64,000 nucleotides of DNA from Lycorma delicatula (taxonomy: Eukaryota; Arthropoda; Insecta; Hemiptera; Fulgoridae): the NCBI RefSeq assembly GCF_047948215.1, contig NC_134458.1, positions 89,731,260 to 89,795,259 on the forward strand. The letters are read 5' to 3'. Under the pieces are notes generated by a model. It was not told the origin of the DNA and searched no databases. It saw only the letters and a list, made by a program, of their open reading frames with translations. Shown piece after piece: positions 13,860 to 25,440 of the stretch. The position numbers were made by a program, and so were the translations under genes. Every line of letters begins with the position of its first letter. Position 1 is the first letter of the stretch.

Positions 13860-14027
13860 ACTGCCTGTGGCAAAAGCTTGGACTTGCACTGGTGATTGTG
13901 GAATCTCTTCTCCACCATATTTTACTGTCACCTTATAACGCCCACAATCATCAGGAACATATCTTGCTGTAAATTTTCCATCTTCACTTTCAACAACTTT
14001 TACTTTACGTGGATATCCATCTGGTCC
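13860..14027 (-). CDS. cher: filamin exon M: body of ninth repeat
   Basis: The exon is 168 nt, exactly 56 codons, phase 0-0, with acceptor TTTATTACAG and donor GTATGTAC. It reads GPDGYPRKVKVVESEDGKFT, RYVPDDCGRYKVTVKYGGEE and IPQSPVQVQAFATGS. KYGGEEIP.SP is the closing strand pair of the repeat. The final ATGS leads directly to AEKC in exon N, matching the PTGDASKC junction recalled from vertebrate filamins. Confidence 0.95.
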
Positions 14028-15157
14028 CTGTAATAAATGGCAAACGTTATTATTTTAAGAATTACTTCTGCTTAAACACAAATAAAGTTGCTTTTTAAAA
14101 AAAAAAGATATGACAACTTTTCAGAATTATTATTCAATTTAGAAATCCTCATTTCATCAACATAAACTGAAACTACTACTATAGCCTACATGAAATAAAC
14201 ATGACTCTAAAAAATTTAATAATTTGCCATAAAACCTCTGATTATGATTTTTTACATAATCTAGAAATTTGTTCAAGGAAATTGGGCTGATGGAAGTAGG
14301 AAGGTTAGAATACAAGAGTCCTTGGCACTCATTACAATAAAGCAGACAGAGCTCTAACACCTCAATTAAAAGAATAAATACTTCACTTTTATTTTTTACA
14401 AAGTTTTATTTTCGTAAAGACAAAATATCATTCAGAAGTCAAAAAGAAAATAACTTTGGAAAAAGAAACATTAAACTATAAAAGAAATTTTTTAAGTACT
14501 AAAACACAGAAAGACTTCTTTGAAAAAAATTTACTTAATCAATAAAATGTGAATACAGACTCATCTAGATTGCTGTCTGTTATAATTCATTAATATTAGT
14601 AATGTTTTTAAGGACTTGGTTGAGTTTTAGTAGTAGCATACATTGCATCAACACAATAAAAAGTACAATTCCAGATGTGTTACAAATTCCAGATGATACT
14701 ACAATAACAAAAATATAAAATTCATCTCACAATTATGTAGCAAGATGATACTGTGTTTATTTTTACTGTATTTATTAGACATAAACACTAGTTTATTTGG
14801 CTGTTCTAATGCATGCAGTATTCCCTACCACCTTTAAATATTCTCTACATAATCAGAAATTAATGGCTTAAACTAGACAATTAAAGGTTTTATACTAAAC
14901 AAAAATTTGAGGTAAAATACTGTTTTCTTTTACTTTTATTCAAACATATAAATCAAAATTACGATATTCAAAACATGTAAAAATGGATTACCTTTTAATT
15001 TAATTTCATTACATTGAAACTATTTTAAAAATCCTTAGATTCTTTTAATATAAAGTATCAGTAAACTTAATATGTGGACAAATTTCACTTATTGAAAAAT
15101 TTTTATAAAAATTAGCTAAACTTAATATCGTTTTAAAACAAATTCAAGAACAATTAC
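14028..15157 (-). other. cher: intron between exons L and M
   Basis: The intron is 1130 bp, GTAATT to TTATTACAG. It is plain AT-rich sequence; I see no transposon, structured element or coding relic. Confidence 0.85.
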
Positions 15158-15314
15158 CAGAACTTGCACTTCAAGATCTCCATATCCAGCTTGAGTTGTA
15201 TCAATTGTAAATTCAGCTGGTATTGATGCTGGAACTCCTTTACCAGAAACACCTGGACCCTCAACTTTCACCTTCTCTGGTTCTACTTTTGGACGGATTT
15301 TCATTTGAATTGGG
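15158..15314 (-). CDS. cher: filamin exon L: end of eighth, start of ninth repeat
   Basis: The exon is 157 nt, with acceptor ATTCTTTCAG and donor GTAATTG, entering with one base and leaving in phase 0. It encodes PIQMKIRPKVEPEKVKVEGP, then GVSGKGVPASIPAEFTIDTT and AGYGDLEVQVL. The segment GVPASIPAEFTID is almost the same as GVPASLPVEFTID recalled from human filamin A repeat 14, which anchors the numbering. Confidence 0.95.
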
Positions 15315-17551
15315 CTGAAAGAATTTAAGGGTTCACATTAATCTAGTTGTTTAACTACAATATTTTTATTTAAAAATATACCACTGCCAATTACTTTTGT
15401 TAAAAATTTAAAAAAATAAAATGTTAGTATATGCCTAAAAGTTACTTCTTTGCTGAACTAAATATATTGTTCCATATAGGTATGCCAAGCCCACTGAAAT
15501 ACAGATGATATTTAGTCCTATAAATTAATACCTTGACTCTATTCATAACAAGAATTACCTGTATAATGAGCATCATCACTCTCAAAGAAAGCAGCTAAGT
15601 GCCTCATACATCTCAAAATGTTTTACATGCAACACGCCCATAATAAAGATTGAGACAGATAATGTAAAAACAAAAATGATTGTTCTATTTCAATCAAAAA
15701 AATAATGCTTATATACAATGTCTCTAATCAATAATGTATATTAATTTTTTAATAGTTTAATATTATCTCTGGATTTTCATTATTTATTGATTTATTGAAC
15801 AAATTCTGTTGGTTACAGTTAATGAATTTTATATGACAAATTTTACAGTGGGAGAAGAATGTCAAGCCAGATCAAAATTCAAACTTTGAACTTTTCAGAT
15901 AAAATCTGAAAAAGCAACTTCTCTGCTGATCAACATTGCATTATTGGAATGTTTCATAGGTTAAGTATTACGTATTTTCATTGCAAAATATTCTGTATTT
16001 CCTAAATACATATAGTTATCATTATTTTATTTGTCATTCGAACATTTAGATTAGTTTTACAAAGCTATACATCTGTAAAAAATTAAAAAAATATTACATA
16101 AAAAGCATGCATTAACGTAATCAAAATTTAAGAAAGCACTGATTAGATTATCAAAACATTTTTCCAATACTGTTGGTAATTCCAACTAACATGTAAGCAT
16201 ATTCTTCTTTAGACCATGGTAAATATAGAGGCTTTATTACAACTAACAAATTCCAAGGTTCAATAAAAGAAGAATTTATTTCAGTTTCTTTATTGTGCCC
16301 ACATCAGTAAACAAAACATCATAACTGAAGCCAGATGATATATGTTAAAAAATTAAAAATGTATTAGCTTGTATAATTTATTAAATCTGCACGACCACAT
16401 TATACTTTTCTTGATGTTATACTGAACTATTGTTAATGAAACTGTGAACATCACTGAAGATATGTATCAGCTCTTGACATATTACAGTATGATATTCAAA
16501 AAGATATTAACATGAATGGCACTTATGCCCATAAAAGATGCATGGCAATAGAAGATGCAATATTAAAAAATAAATTTTGAAAACAACCACTATCTAGTCA
16601 CAAACAACTAACGTAGTCACTTCACTTCATGCATGAGTGCCACATGAAAACAACGTTACTAGCATATTATATGGAACTCAGACTAATATAGTTAAATTAA
16701 TGAAGATCTAGCTTTGAAGAAATAAAGGTAAATCTCCAAAATATTTTAATCTAGAATTAGTTTTTCCTTGTCTAGTGTTAATGTTATTCTCTTTGACAAC
16801 TTTTTTTTCAGTTATACGACTAAAAAATATTAAATATGTAATAAAATTTTTCTTCTGTCATAAAAATTAATATTAAAATTGGTTATTTATACATTTATTT
16901 AATTTAAAATAATGTAGGGTATTGCGCAATAAATAAAATTTCAGCAAAATAGATTTCAATTACACATAATCACAAAAACAAATGCACGATAAGATATTTC
17001 AATAAAAAAATTTCCCTACATTAGTTTATTTTAAGATTGTTAAAAATTGTTAAATGTTGTATAATACAAACGGTACCAAATGTTAAGAAAATTAAATAAA
17101 TAAATTGCATAATTCAAATTAACAAGAATTAAGTTGGAACTCTCAGTTTCAACTGGTTCAGACAAAAATTATTCTACTATACATCAAATCTACTCTACTG
17201 AAGGTCATTTGTATGTGTGTCTGTCTGTGTGAGCATCCTCCTTAGATTAGCACCAGAATGTACCGATCACTAACAGACAATGCAGATTTGTTAATATCAA
17301 TTTCTACAGTTAAATTGCTAATTTAACTTTTGTTGTATTAATTTTCATCATCCAAAAAAAAAATATTTGTACACAAGAGGTAATCAATTTTGGATACCTA
17401 ATAATCCCATTCCTAGATGCTGCCCGCCTGGAGGGACTGCTGGAGGATGTGCCTACGGCACACCCTCCACAGCTAGTCCCTCCATATAATTTACTATTCA
17501 ATTTTTTTCTACTGAAAAAACATTACGTTCTATCAATTTAAAGAGACTGAC
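15315..17551 (-). other. cher: intron between exons K and L
   Basis: The intron is 2237 bp, GTCAGT to TCTTTCAG. It holds a GC-rich hairpin at 17430-17483 close to the donor; the remainder is AT-rich with no recognised element. Confidence 0.85.
17430..17483. repeat. GC-rich snap-back hairpin near exon K donor
   Basis: The left arm (17430-17453) begins GGAGGGACT and ends GATGTGCC. The right arm (17457-17483) is its near complement, its reverse complement beginning GGAGGGACTAGCTG and ending GGGTGTGCC. Only TAC separates them. The arms pair over about 24 bp with a few bulges, and the stretch is far richer in G and C than its surroundings. On the transcribed strand it lies 68-121 nt downstream of the exon K donor. 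Confidence 0.85.
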
Positions 17552-17681
17552 CTTTGTGGAATTTCTTTTCCGTCATAGGTAATATTAGTTTTAAGGGTTG
17601 CACCTTCTGGAGCAGGAATGTAAGAGACATCATATGTACCATCTCCAAGATCTTGAACTTCAGGCTGAGTTGGAAGAGGAC
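17552..17681 (-). CDS. cher: filamin exon K: middle of eighth repeat
   Basis: The exon is 130 nt, with acceptor CTTTTACAG, entering with two bases and leaving in phase 2. It reads GPLPTQPEVQDLGDGTYDVS, YIPAPEGATLKTNITYDGKE and IPQ, the D to F strands of the eighth repeat. The donor is AAAG/GTCAGT, a non-consensus +3/+4 (C, A), and a GC-rich hairpin at 17430-17483 begins about 68 nt into the intron. Exon L completes the split serine codon (AG/C), giving IPQSPIQMKI. Confidence 0.93.
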
Positions 17682-18366
17682 CTGTAAAAGTAAAAAGATT
17701 ACCATATTTATCACAAAATTAATGCTGTTCTTCCACAGTCTAACAAAATCGATTGATAAGTTAAGATATTATAATTAAATATAATCTATTTAAATATCTC
17801 AGTATCAGTCAACAAGCTATTTCAATCTATTATCAAGCTCTATTACCAATATAATCTATCATTTATAGGTAGTAAAGAAAAATGAATAATTACTACTCTT
17901 TATCAGCACATTATATTGTCCATTATTTCCTTCTAATCTTGAAAGAAATTAATCTGAATAGCCTATTTTTTTTTAACAGTATTTTTTGAACAAGAAATTA
18001 TGAAAACAAATTAGTTTTTATTGTTTTATAAAAGGCAGAATGTGGTACAAAACCACGTATATTTTAAACTCAGTTTTTCACTACACCTTCCAGTGAACTC
18101 AGAAACTGAATGCAATTCAAAACATTTTTTTTTGTTTATGATGAGATATAGTATGATGATGTTCTATTATATCTAGTTTCGTTACATCTAGTACATTTGC
18201 AAAGTTCTAGTTCTTGGTATACAGCTGATTCTCAAAGTAGTATGGATAAGTAATTGTAAACAACTATGCCCAAACCAAATCATATTTATACTATTAAAAA
18301 TTTCAGAATGTTTTTTAGTAATAGTAAATCAGAAAATGAGAGTAAATATGATTTTATTTCTATTGG

Positions 18367-20196
18367 GTGTATACATAATTCACCTATTTGTAGGACTTGT
18401 TGCAAACCTAAATAAGTCTATCTTGGAAGCATTTCCATAAAGGCAACACCTCTTCAGGTGTTGCAGGGGTATGCATTCACTCAGTTGCTTCTTCGCTGTC
18501 ATAATGTGTTTATTACTGAGTCTGTATGTGTTTGTGTGAGTGTATTATATTAGTTTTGTGAAAACATCATGGTGTGTTTTCTTTACGTATCAGTGTCATA
18601 CAATTTTTAATTTTCACATTTTCTGTTGTTAATGGATTCTGTTTTTTTGGATTACAATAATTTTAATGAAGGATAGTATTATAATTCCAGTTTATTATCA
18701 TGGAGGGCAAAAGTAGTGAGCTATAATAGAAAAAAATTGGGGGAGGGGATAAACTTATCCATAGCCACATGAGAGAAGTCATGTTAAATGTTTTTAACAT
18801 AGCGACAAAGGAGGAACAAGGTTAATCCCGATCCTTCTTAAACAAGTTCTGAAACGTTTCACCCAAGCTATGGGAATTTCACTCAGTAGTGCTCAAAAAA
18901 TTTTAAATGAAGCAAAAACTAATCCTGATAAAGGCACTCCTAAAAAAAATCTACACTAAAAAACCTAAAACATTTGTGGATAACTTTGATAAAAATGTCA
19001 TTTGTGAAATGATTTATAATTTTCACATTGATGAAGGTAAACACGTTACTCTTCAATTGCTACTACCAGTCATAAAAGAGAAAATAAATTTTCAGGAAAC
19101 CTTTGGTCTTTATGGTCCATAAACAGAGATATGGTTCAAATGGGAAAAAAACAATAGGTAATTGAAATACTTTAGTAAAAAAAATAACAAATTGGGAACT
19201 GAAGCTACATTACTTAAGAGCAATTAAAGAGTACTGCAACCAAAACAGACCTATAATTTACAAGGACGAATCCTACTTATATGTCAGTCATACCAAACCA
19301 ATATCGTGGAGTAATTCCTCTGACCGCAACCTTCCTGCTCCAATTTCTAAAGGCAAGCATGCTTACATTGTTTATGGCGGTTCTGAAAATAGTTTTCGCA
19401 AGAACATGCATCCTATATTTAAATCTGGTACCAAAACAGGAGATTACCAAGACAATACGAATTCTGTTAATTACAAACAGTGGGTTAAACAACAATTATT
19501 TCCTAATCTTCCCTCTAACTTGGTCATTGTCACAGATAATGCTTCATACCACAACGAGCATCTGAACTGCACTCCAAATTCGAACACACGAAAAGCAGAC
19601 ATGATTTATTGACTTATACAAAATAATGTGTCATTTACAAATTCAATGTTAAAAACAGAATTGTACAGTTTAATAAAAATGCATAAGCCATGTGTTACAA
19701 TATTTAAAATCGATTCAATTTTAGCTGAGAAAGGTCACAGTGTTTTGAAATTATATTAGACTGAAAAAATTTGAGTGGTTTTAAAAGAGTATGTTGTGAA
19801 AAAAAAATTTAATTTTAAATCAGAATATGCTATTGCATTAACTGAAGAACAAGCAAATTCAATTACAAATGCTGAATAGAAATCAAAGTGTGGCCATGTC
19901 AAGAAAATAGAAACATCTTATTTGTTTCGGGAACCTTTAATTGATAATTAAAGGTTCTGTGTTAATAGCATTTAGTGATTTAAGTGATAATTGTGATTTA
20001 AATATTACCAGTGATGATGAGTTATAAGGAATTGAAACATTATGATTTGATTTGGTAAGTAGTAGTTCCGGTCAATGTTAATACATAGTACTTCTCCTCC
20101 TTTGTTCTTCCTTCCTTCTCTACATCAATTACTTCCCCTTCAAACTTATTGTAACAAGCCCTACATACACTTGAGCATACCTGTATACATGTAGTT
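18367..20196 (+). mobile_element. Tc1/IS630-like (DDE_3) DNA transposon, decayed
   Basis: The transposase relic begins near ATG 18769 and runs to about 19950 with stops and frameshifts. Visible pieces are HMREVMLNVF (helix-turn-helix region), YKDESYLYVS (first catalytic Asp), PISKGKHAYIVYGG, NYKQWVKQQLFPNLPSNLVI then VTDNASYHNEHL (second catalytic Asp), and KCGHVKKIE near the C-terminus. The segment that should carry the third acidic residue is too damaged to read. Candidate inverted ends are TGTAGGACTTGTTGCAA (18389-18405) and TTGTAACAAGCCCTACA (20149-20165), 15 of 17 complementary; an outer TGTATACA pair would put the ends near 18367 and 20196. The element is antisense to filamin and cannot encode active enzyme. 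Confidence 0.8.
18443..18464. repeat. perfect 9-bp hairpin inside the Tc1-like element
   Basis: GCAACACCT and AGGTGTTGC flank a CTTC loop. It lies about 40 bp inside the left inverted end of the DNA transposon and may be a subterminal element feature. Confidence 0.7.
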
Positions 20197-20519
20197 TAAT
20201 GTATTTGGACATTTTTTATCCACTGTAAAACAATTTATAATAAATTTTTAATAAAAATGGTTAATCTAGTCATCAAAAGATTAGTAGCCAAAATTAACAA
20301 AAAAGATGACAAAAAATTCAATCTAAAGGGTTATTTTAAAAATAAAAGTCAGCTGAAAATAAAAGGTTGCTGAAAATTAAAAGTCAGATACCCAAAAGTT
20401 AACACTGAAAAAAATGTTTAATTTCTTTTTAATTTTTAGATGCTATCAGTTTTCATAAAGAAATACTGACCACTGAAATTTTATATTTTAAACAAATAAA
20501 GAAAGATATGCATTTTTAG

Positions 20520-20880
20520 AATGTAAGCGAAAGTAAGAATAGGGAAGCACCAGGATGAAATTTTACAAATAATAGGCAGTGATGTGAATATTAACAAAGT
20601 TGCTATAAAAATATATTTGGGAGCAATGTTTCAGCAAGATGGAAGATCTCATTTGTAGGATAAAGACAGAGCATTGACTGTGATAATATCAAAATGTCAT
20701 GATTTATCAGACATTTTAAAGGACAAAAGGAAGCCTAAAAAATTAAGGTCAGAATCTACAAGCAGATTTTATAACCAAGTCTATTATAAATCTGTGAAAG
20801 CTTGGCTGGTCATGTGAAAAAAAGAATGTAAATCTGTGGCAGAGATGAAAGATGTGTGTGCCTAGATGTTTTTTAGGAGT
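20520..20880 (+). other. unclassified decayed coding-like stretch
   Basis: Between the Tc1-like element and the Helitron, plus-strand reading gives fragments such as FQQDGRSHL, LSDILKDKRKPKKLRSESTS and YYKSVKAWLV separated by stops. The composition is less AT-biased than plain intron, which suggests an old transposon, but I do not recognise the family. Confidence 0.3.
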
Positions 20881-20903
20881 ATTTTTTTGAATAGTAAGCA
20901 GAA

Positions 20904-21830
20904 TCTATAACTATAAATAAAAATGTCCTGACTGACTGATTCATTCACCCATGGATGCCCAGCCTAAACTTTTAAAGTTAGAAACACAACATTTTGAGGG
21001 GATATTTGTTTTATATATTAGGTGTGCTAAGAAAGGATTTGGTGAAGTTAGACTGCTAAGAGAGTGAAATGGAGTGAAATAATATGTTGTGTTTTTTCAA
21101 TTTTCTCAGTTTCTAAAAGAGATATCAACTTTTTGTTTTAAAGCATACCTTACACAAATATCTAAAAACCAACTTCTGCATTTTTTGATATCTTGCTTCT
21201 AAGGGGGTGAAACAGGTGAAATGTGATAATGCAGAAAATTTAAATGTCGTTGATATCTTATAAAATTAATGATTTATTCAATCTGTTCTAGCTCATAATT
21301 ATTCCTAGATGAATATTTCAAAATCAATTTCTGGGTTTTGCAGAATTTGACATCTGAGGGGGTGAAATGCACATAAAGCGCATACAGGTCCCTACAACAC
21401 ACCAACTGCCAGCGAAGTAGCTCTGATGGTAGTTGGAGAGCAGTCCAAAAAGTGCGATATAATTCTTCAAAGCCACAACAACCAGCTACAACGCATCAGT
21501 GAAGTTTAACGATCTTATGACACACTGCAGTATCCACTCATATTCTGCCATGGTGACTATGGATATTTAATAGATATACTGCAGTGCAATCCAACAACAA
21601 AGTGCTTTCTCAACTAAATTGTCTTTGCTGCAAGTTTTTATGCCTATCTTATCATGAACAGAAAAGAAAAAAACTATTTGCTACAATATGTCGTTATTTA
21701 ATCAATACTTGGTTGATATCTACGCAAAAATAGAGACTGAAAAATTGAATTACATCAGATTTCATGAGGAGTTGAGGGCAGATAATTACATTCATCTAAA
21801 AGGTCACTGCAGACTTGGTCGTTAACCTAA
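20904..21830 (+). mobile_element. Helitron fragment (5' end and Helitron-like N domain relic)
   Basis: A candidate 5' end (A/TCTATAACTATAAATAA, start 20904) resembles Helitron left ends: TC preceded by A, AT-rich, then AATGTCCTGACTGACTG. From about 21380 the plus strand carries pieces of the Helitron-like N-terminal domain: EVALMVVGEQSKKCDIIL, FCHGDYGYL, FNQYLVDIYAKIETEKLNY and FHEELRADNYIHLKG. Several frameshifts and stops separate these pieces. The Rep and helicase core and the 3' CTRR hairpin end are not seen, so it is a truncated relic. Orientation is opposite to filamin. Family assignment rests on recognising these motifs. Confidence 0.75.
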
Positions 21831-21860
21831 AGAATTTATGTTCATAAAAACACAAAGTTT

Positions 21861-22030
21861 TGTTTCATTATATATATATATATATTATATATATAATGAA
21901 ATAGTCACATATATATATATGTGAAAGCAATGTTGCCAAAATTTTCAAATTGAAACTGTATATAATGTTTAATAGGCTATGTTAAATGTGTATGTGTGTG
22001 TGTTTTTAGGTATAAAACACACACACATAC
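21861..22030. repeat. cluster of TA/TG palindromes and a 17-bp hairpin
   Basis: TTTCATTATATATA...TATATAATGAAA and CACATATATATATATGTG (about 21863-21923) are near-perfect palindromes. GTATGTGTGTGTGTTTT (21990-22006) pairs perfectly with AAAACACACACACATAC (22014-22030) across a 7-nt loop. Confidence 0.85.
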
Positions 22031-23804
22031 AATGTAATGTATAATGTATACACATATAATGTATAATTTGTGTTATAGGTTACAAAGGCTGTTATAACAA
22101 CCATGCCTCAGCTCTGCTTATGCAGACTGGTACATGCTATATACAGAAAATTTACTTTGGGCATACCATACAATAAATTTATTTTATCTTTTATACAAAT
22201 ATTCATATCTTTAATTTGTATTAAAATATTCTATTAACATTTTTAACTAATTTAATCTGGTATTTAATAATTAAATAAAAACTCATGTATTTTTACAATT
22301 TTAAAATCTCATATCCTTTTAATTATTAAATATCTGTAATTATCCAAGCATTGCATTTCAACCATACTTTATTTTTAAATAAAATTACATTAAAACTATT
22401 CAAATAAAATTTCAAATAACAGAATGAAAGCAAAATAAGTAATTACGAGTAATGCTGTTTTGATAATCCAAAAAACATGGAAAAATAAACAAAAATAAAG
22501 TGTTCGATTTTAGGTAGTATTTAGAAATAATTCTGGTATTTTCAGAAAAAAACATAAACCACAACTCTTACTCATTTTTTACCCTAATATTACAAATGTA
22601 AACTGGCTATATGATTGTTTCTATTCTTGTAACTCCAGATTTGTTGGGTAAAAAATTTTCTGAAAAATCATCATAAAAATTTCAGAAATGGAATTAACCT
22701 TAATTATTTTTTTTTGAAAACTTTAAAACATATCGCAAAAATTTCCTTTTTTTTATTTTCCAACTTCCAAATTATTTTTCCAAAAATTATTATTTTTATC
22801 CAAAAAAAATAAGGAAAGTGATACATAAATACTATTATACAGATTGATTCACACAGTGTTACCAGTGCTTTCTGAGCTCATTCTACTAGCCAAAATAATG
22901 AAAAAAGTTAATATAAACATGGGTCCAGAAACATTCCACTAGTGACTTACAACTAGCAAAAGATTTCTCTCTCTGATTCATGGGCAAAGAGTTAAATAAA
23001 ACCATACTGAAACTCTAAGAACTCAAATTAACGGGAAAAATTTGATGTTTTCTTATGGTTTTTGGCCTGGAAAATTGAATAAAACAGGTTCCAGAACCAT
23101 ATTTCCAGTAGTTTCCATAATACATTACAAATCAGAAAAATTTGTTGTCTAAAATCACGTTTTTTAACACTACATGAATTACTCTGTATAACAAAAAAAA
23201 AAAACAAAAAAAATAAAAAATAAACAGGAAAAAGTTTGTATAACTTTCCCATCTTACCCTTGATAGATTTTTATTTCAAATATACCCTTGTGGTTTTAAA
23301 TTTTAATGACTTAGTTATAAAATATTTAGAATACAATTACTAAAAATATTAAAATATTCAGTAAAAAAATATGAATCTGATTTGATCCCCTGATCAAATG
23401 ACATGTTCACCTTAAAAATTATGCATTATTAAAAGTTTAACTGAGAAAAAAAATTAAATTCCTTAATAAAACATGTTTGGGTCTCAGCCTTTGATTTAAA
23501 TATTTATTCAAAAAATTTTAACAGTTTATACTTCATATACAGAACTATCAAAAAATGTTTACAATTTTTTTAAATTATGGATTTTCGATACCAATCTCGC
23601 TTTCATTTAACCTGCTAGTTCGGATTTATAAAAGTAATGTTAATTTTTTCTAATGAAACTAATGTTTATCTTACTTTACATAAAAACAAATTAGACTGAT
23701 ATAGAAATTAAATATAATCATACATATTTTAAAAAATAAACAATGTTTTACAGTAAGAAGAATAATAATATAAGGTCCAAATTAAAAATGTATTACACAA
23801 TGTA

Positions 23805-24040
23805 AGGGTGCAGAAACGTGGTTGGTAGAGTTTTTAACGAAACGGAGAAAGATTATATGTTTAAAAGAGTTTAAGTAGATAGCAACAAAAGGAGGGATAG
23901 ACCTAAGATGAAAGTGAGAATCAATAGAACTCAGTGGTCTGAAATGCACTGCATTGAACTAGGGGTGTTGTTTATTGAAAAAGACAGAGCAACAACTGCT
24001 ATGGGGCTGAGGCCAAATAGAAAATCTAACTAGGATAAAT
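23805..24040 (+). other. possible decayed retroelement tail
   Basis: The plus strand reads in pieces as RDRPKMKVRINRTQWSE and EKDRATTAMGLRPNRKSN. A basic GRP-like motif and a DR.....GLRPN tail are reminiscent of the C-terminus of LINE reverse transcriptases, but the match is weak. Confidence 0.25.
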
Positions 24041-24515
24041 AAAATAAATGTAGATCAATAGATTTACTATCATCACACTGATCACCAACTTGTTAGAATA
24101 TTCATAATACATCATCATTGTCACTAATTTAAAATATTTCTTAAGATTTTTTATTAGTTATCTTAAGTTTTAACAATCTACATAACTTTCTTTAGATTTT
24201 ATTGAATACATGATATTATTTTTATAAATCAATTAAGCAAGTTTTAAGATCAAAGTTTAAGTCTAAATAAAAAATATCTGCTTAAGTAGTTAAGATAATA
24301 ATAACTGACTAGATCACAGAATCATGAATTTCCAGTTATAATAACCAATTACCAAAATGAACTCATGAAAATTTTTCTAATTTGGTGCATTTTGTCAAGT
24401 TTCCATACTAAATAAAGGTATGTTATATTTATTTATAAATTTAAATATACAGTGTACAAAAAAAAACTACAATTATAATAACAATAAAAATAATGAAAAA
24501 AAGGATAAGAGTTAC

Positions 24516-24672
24516 CTCTTTCAGTTCGAATATTAACACCCAGTGGAGCTTTTCCTGATTTTGATGCATCAACCTTAAAACTAACTGGTACATTTGCTCT
24601 ACATTTGTTAGGTTCTACACCAGGTCCATATACCTGTATCTGATTTGAGTCAACTGGTGAATCAACTGCTAC
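24516..24672 (-). CDS. cher: filamin exon J: start of eighth repeat
   Basis: The exon is 157 nt, with acceptor CACTTTTAG and donor GTAACTC, entering in phase 0 and leaving in phase 1. It encodes a variable linker (VAVDSPVDSNQ) then IQVYGPGVEPNKCRANVPVS, FKVDASKSGKAPLGVNI and RTERG. VPVSFKVD and SGKAPL match the repeat-13 pattern of human filamin A by recall (LPQSFQVD, AGVAPL). It is followed by a 6.8-kb intron rich in transposon sequence. Confidence 0.94.
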
Positions 24673-25050
24673 CTAAAAGTGATTACAATAAAAAAAAGAA
24701 TAGTATTGTTAAAAACAAAATCACTGTAAAATTAAAACTTGTGATGCCTTTGACTATTTAACATTGTATTCTATTTTAATAAAAAGGGATCTAAGGAACA
24801 TCAAGGGATCCAGTGATCTTTAGTCTAAAATATCAAAAAGTTAAAAATACTAAACTTATTAAAAATAAATAGTTCTGGTTTGACCAAGTCAAGATTTAAA
24901 ATGATTGAATTATAATTTCATTATTATTAACAGACAGCTGATCACTTCTGAGCACAAATTGATTGCCCTTATTCACGTTATTTACAGAAAATATATATAT
25001 TATTTACATTCATATTATTCTCATAATATTTATAATACATATTATTTAAA

Positions 25051-25140
25051 GGTCGTTCAATAGATAAGCCAAGTCCACCAATACCAGCAGCTATAAAATA
25101 AACTTTATTTGCAAACTAATAAATTTAACTAAAAAGACAT
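25051..25140 (-). pseudogene. truncated duplicate of exon I start with acceptor
   Basis: Aligned without gaps, 25051-25090 matches the first 40 coding bases of exon I (27297-27336) at 34 positions. The next 50 bases match the flanking intron (27337-27386) at 43 positions. The acceptor TTTTATAG is intact. The reading is AAGIGGLGLSIERP, compared with [14 protein letters not shown] in exon I, after which homology ends. The frame stays open for about 24 further codons before a stop. No donor or remainder of the repeat is present. It looks like a decayed partial tandem duplication; use as an alternative exon cannot be excluded. Confidence 0.8.
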
Positions 25141-25440
25141 ACGTATTTGCTGTTTTATGAGAAATGTATCATTATTATTTAAAACAATGTAATTATAGCT
25201 AGATTAGATTTATATAGATTATTTATAGATTTTTCACATGCTTTTTATGTTGTATATATCTGGTATTTAACTAAAATTTAATTTTACTTATATAGTGCAT
25301 CCCAAATTTACATATAATATTAATGTTTTTAACTTTTGATATTTTAAATTAAAAATCAGTCCTTTATTGCTTATATACGAGTAATAATGAATTGCTAACC
25401 TGCATAACTAAACTCATATAAAATGTATAAATATATATTT

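Larger units (their letters stand above)
17682..24515 (-). other. cher: intron between exons J and K
   Basis: The intron is 6834 bp, GTAACT to TTTTACAG. It contains a Tc1/IS630-like element (about 18367-20196), an unclassified decayed stretch (about 20520-20880), a Helitron fragment (20904-21830), a cluster of hairpins (21861-22030) and a short coding-like relic near 23805-24040. The remainder, 22100-23780 and 24050-24515, is AT-rich without recognised content. Confidence 0.85.

Noticed and set aside
17310..17501. Minus-strand open frame with a Gly/Ser-rich start
   Set aside because: Its coding-like part is the translation of the GC-rich hairpin at 17430-17483, not a protein signal.
19277..19565. 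Opposed open frames on both strands at 19.28-19.57 kb
   Set aside because: They are off-frame readings of the Tc1-like transposase; the frame with DESYLY and TDNASYHN is the real one.
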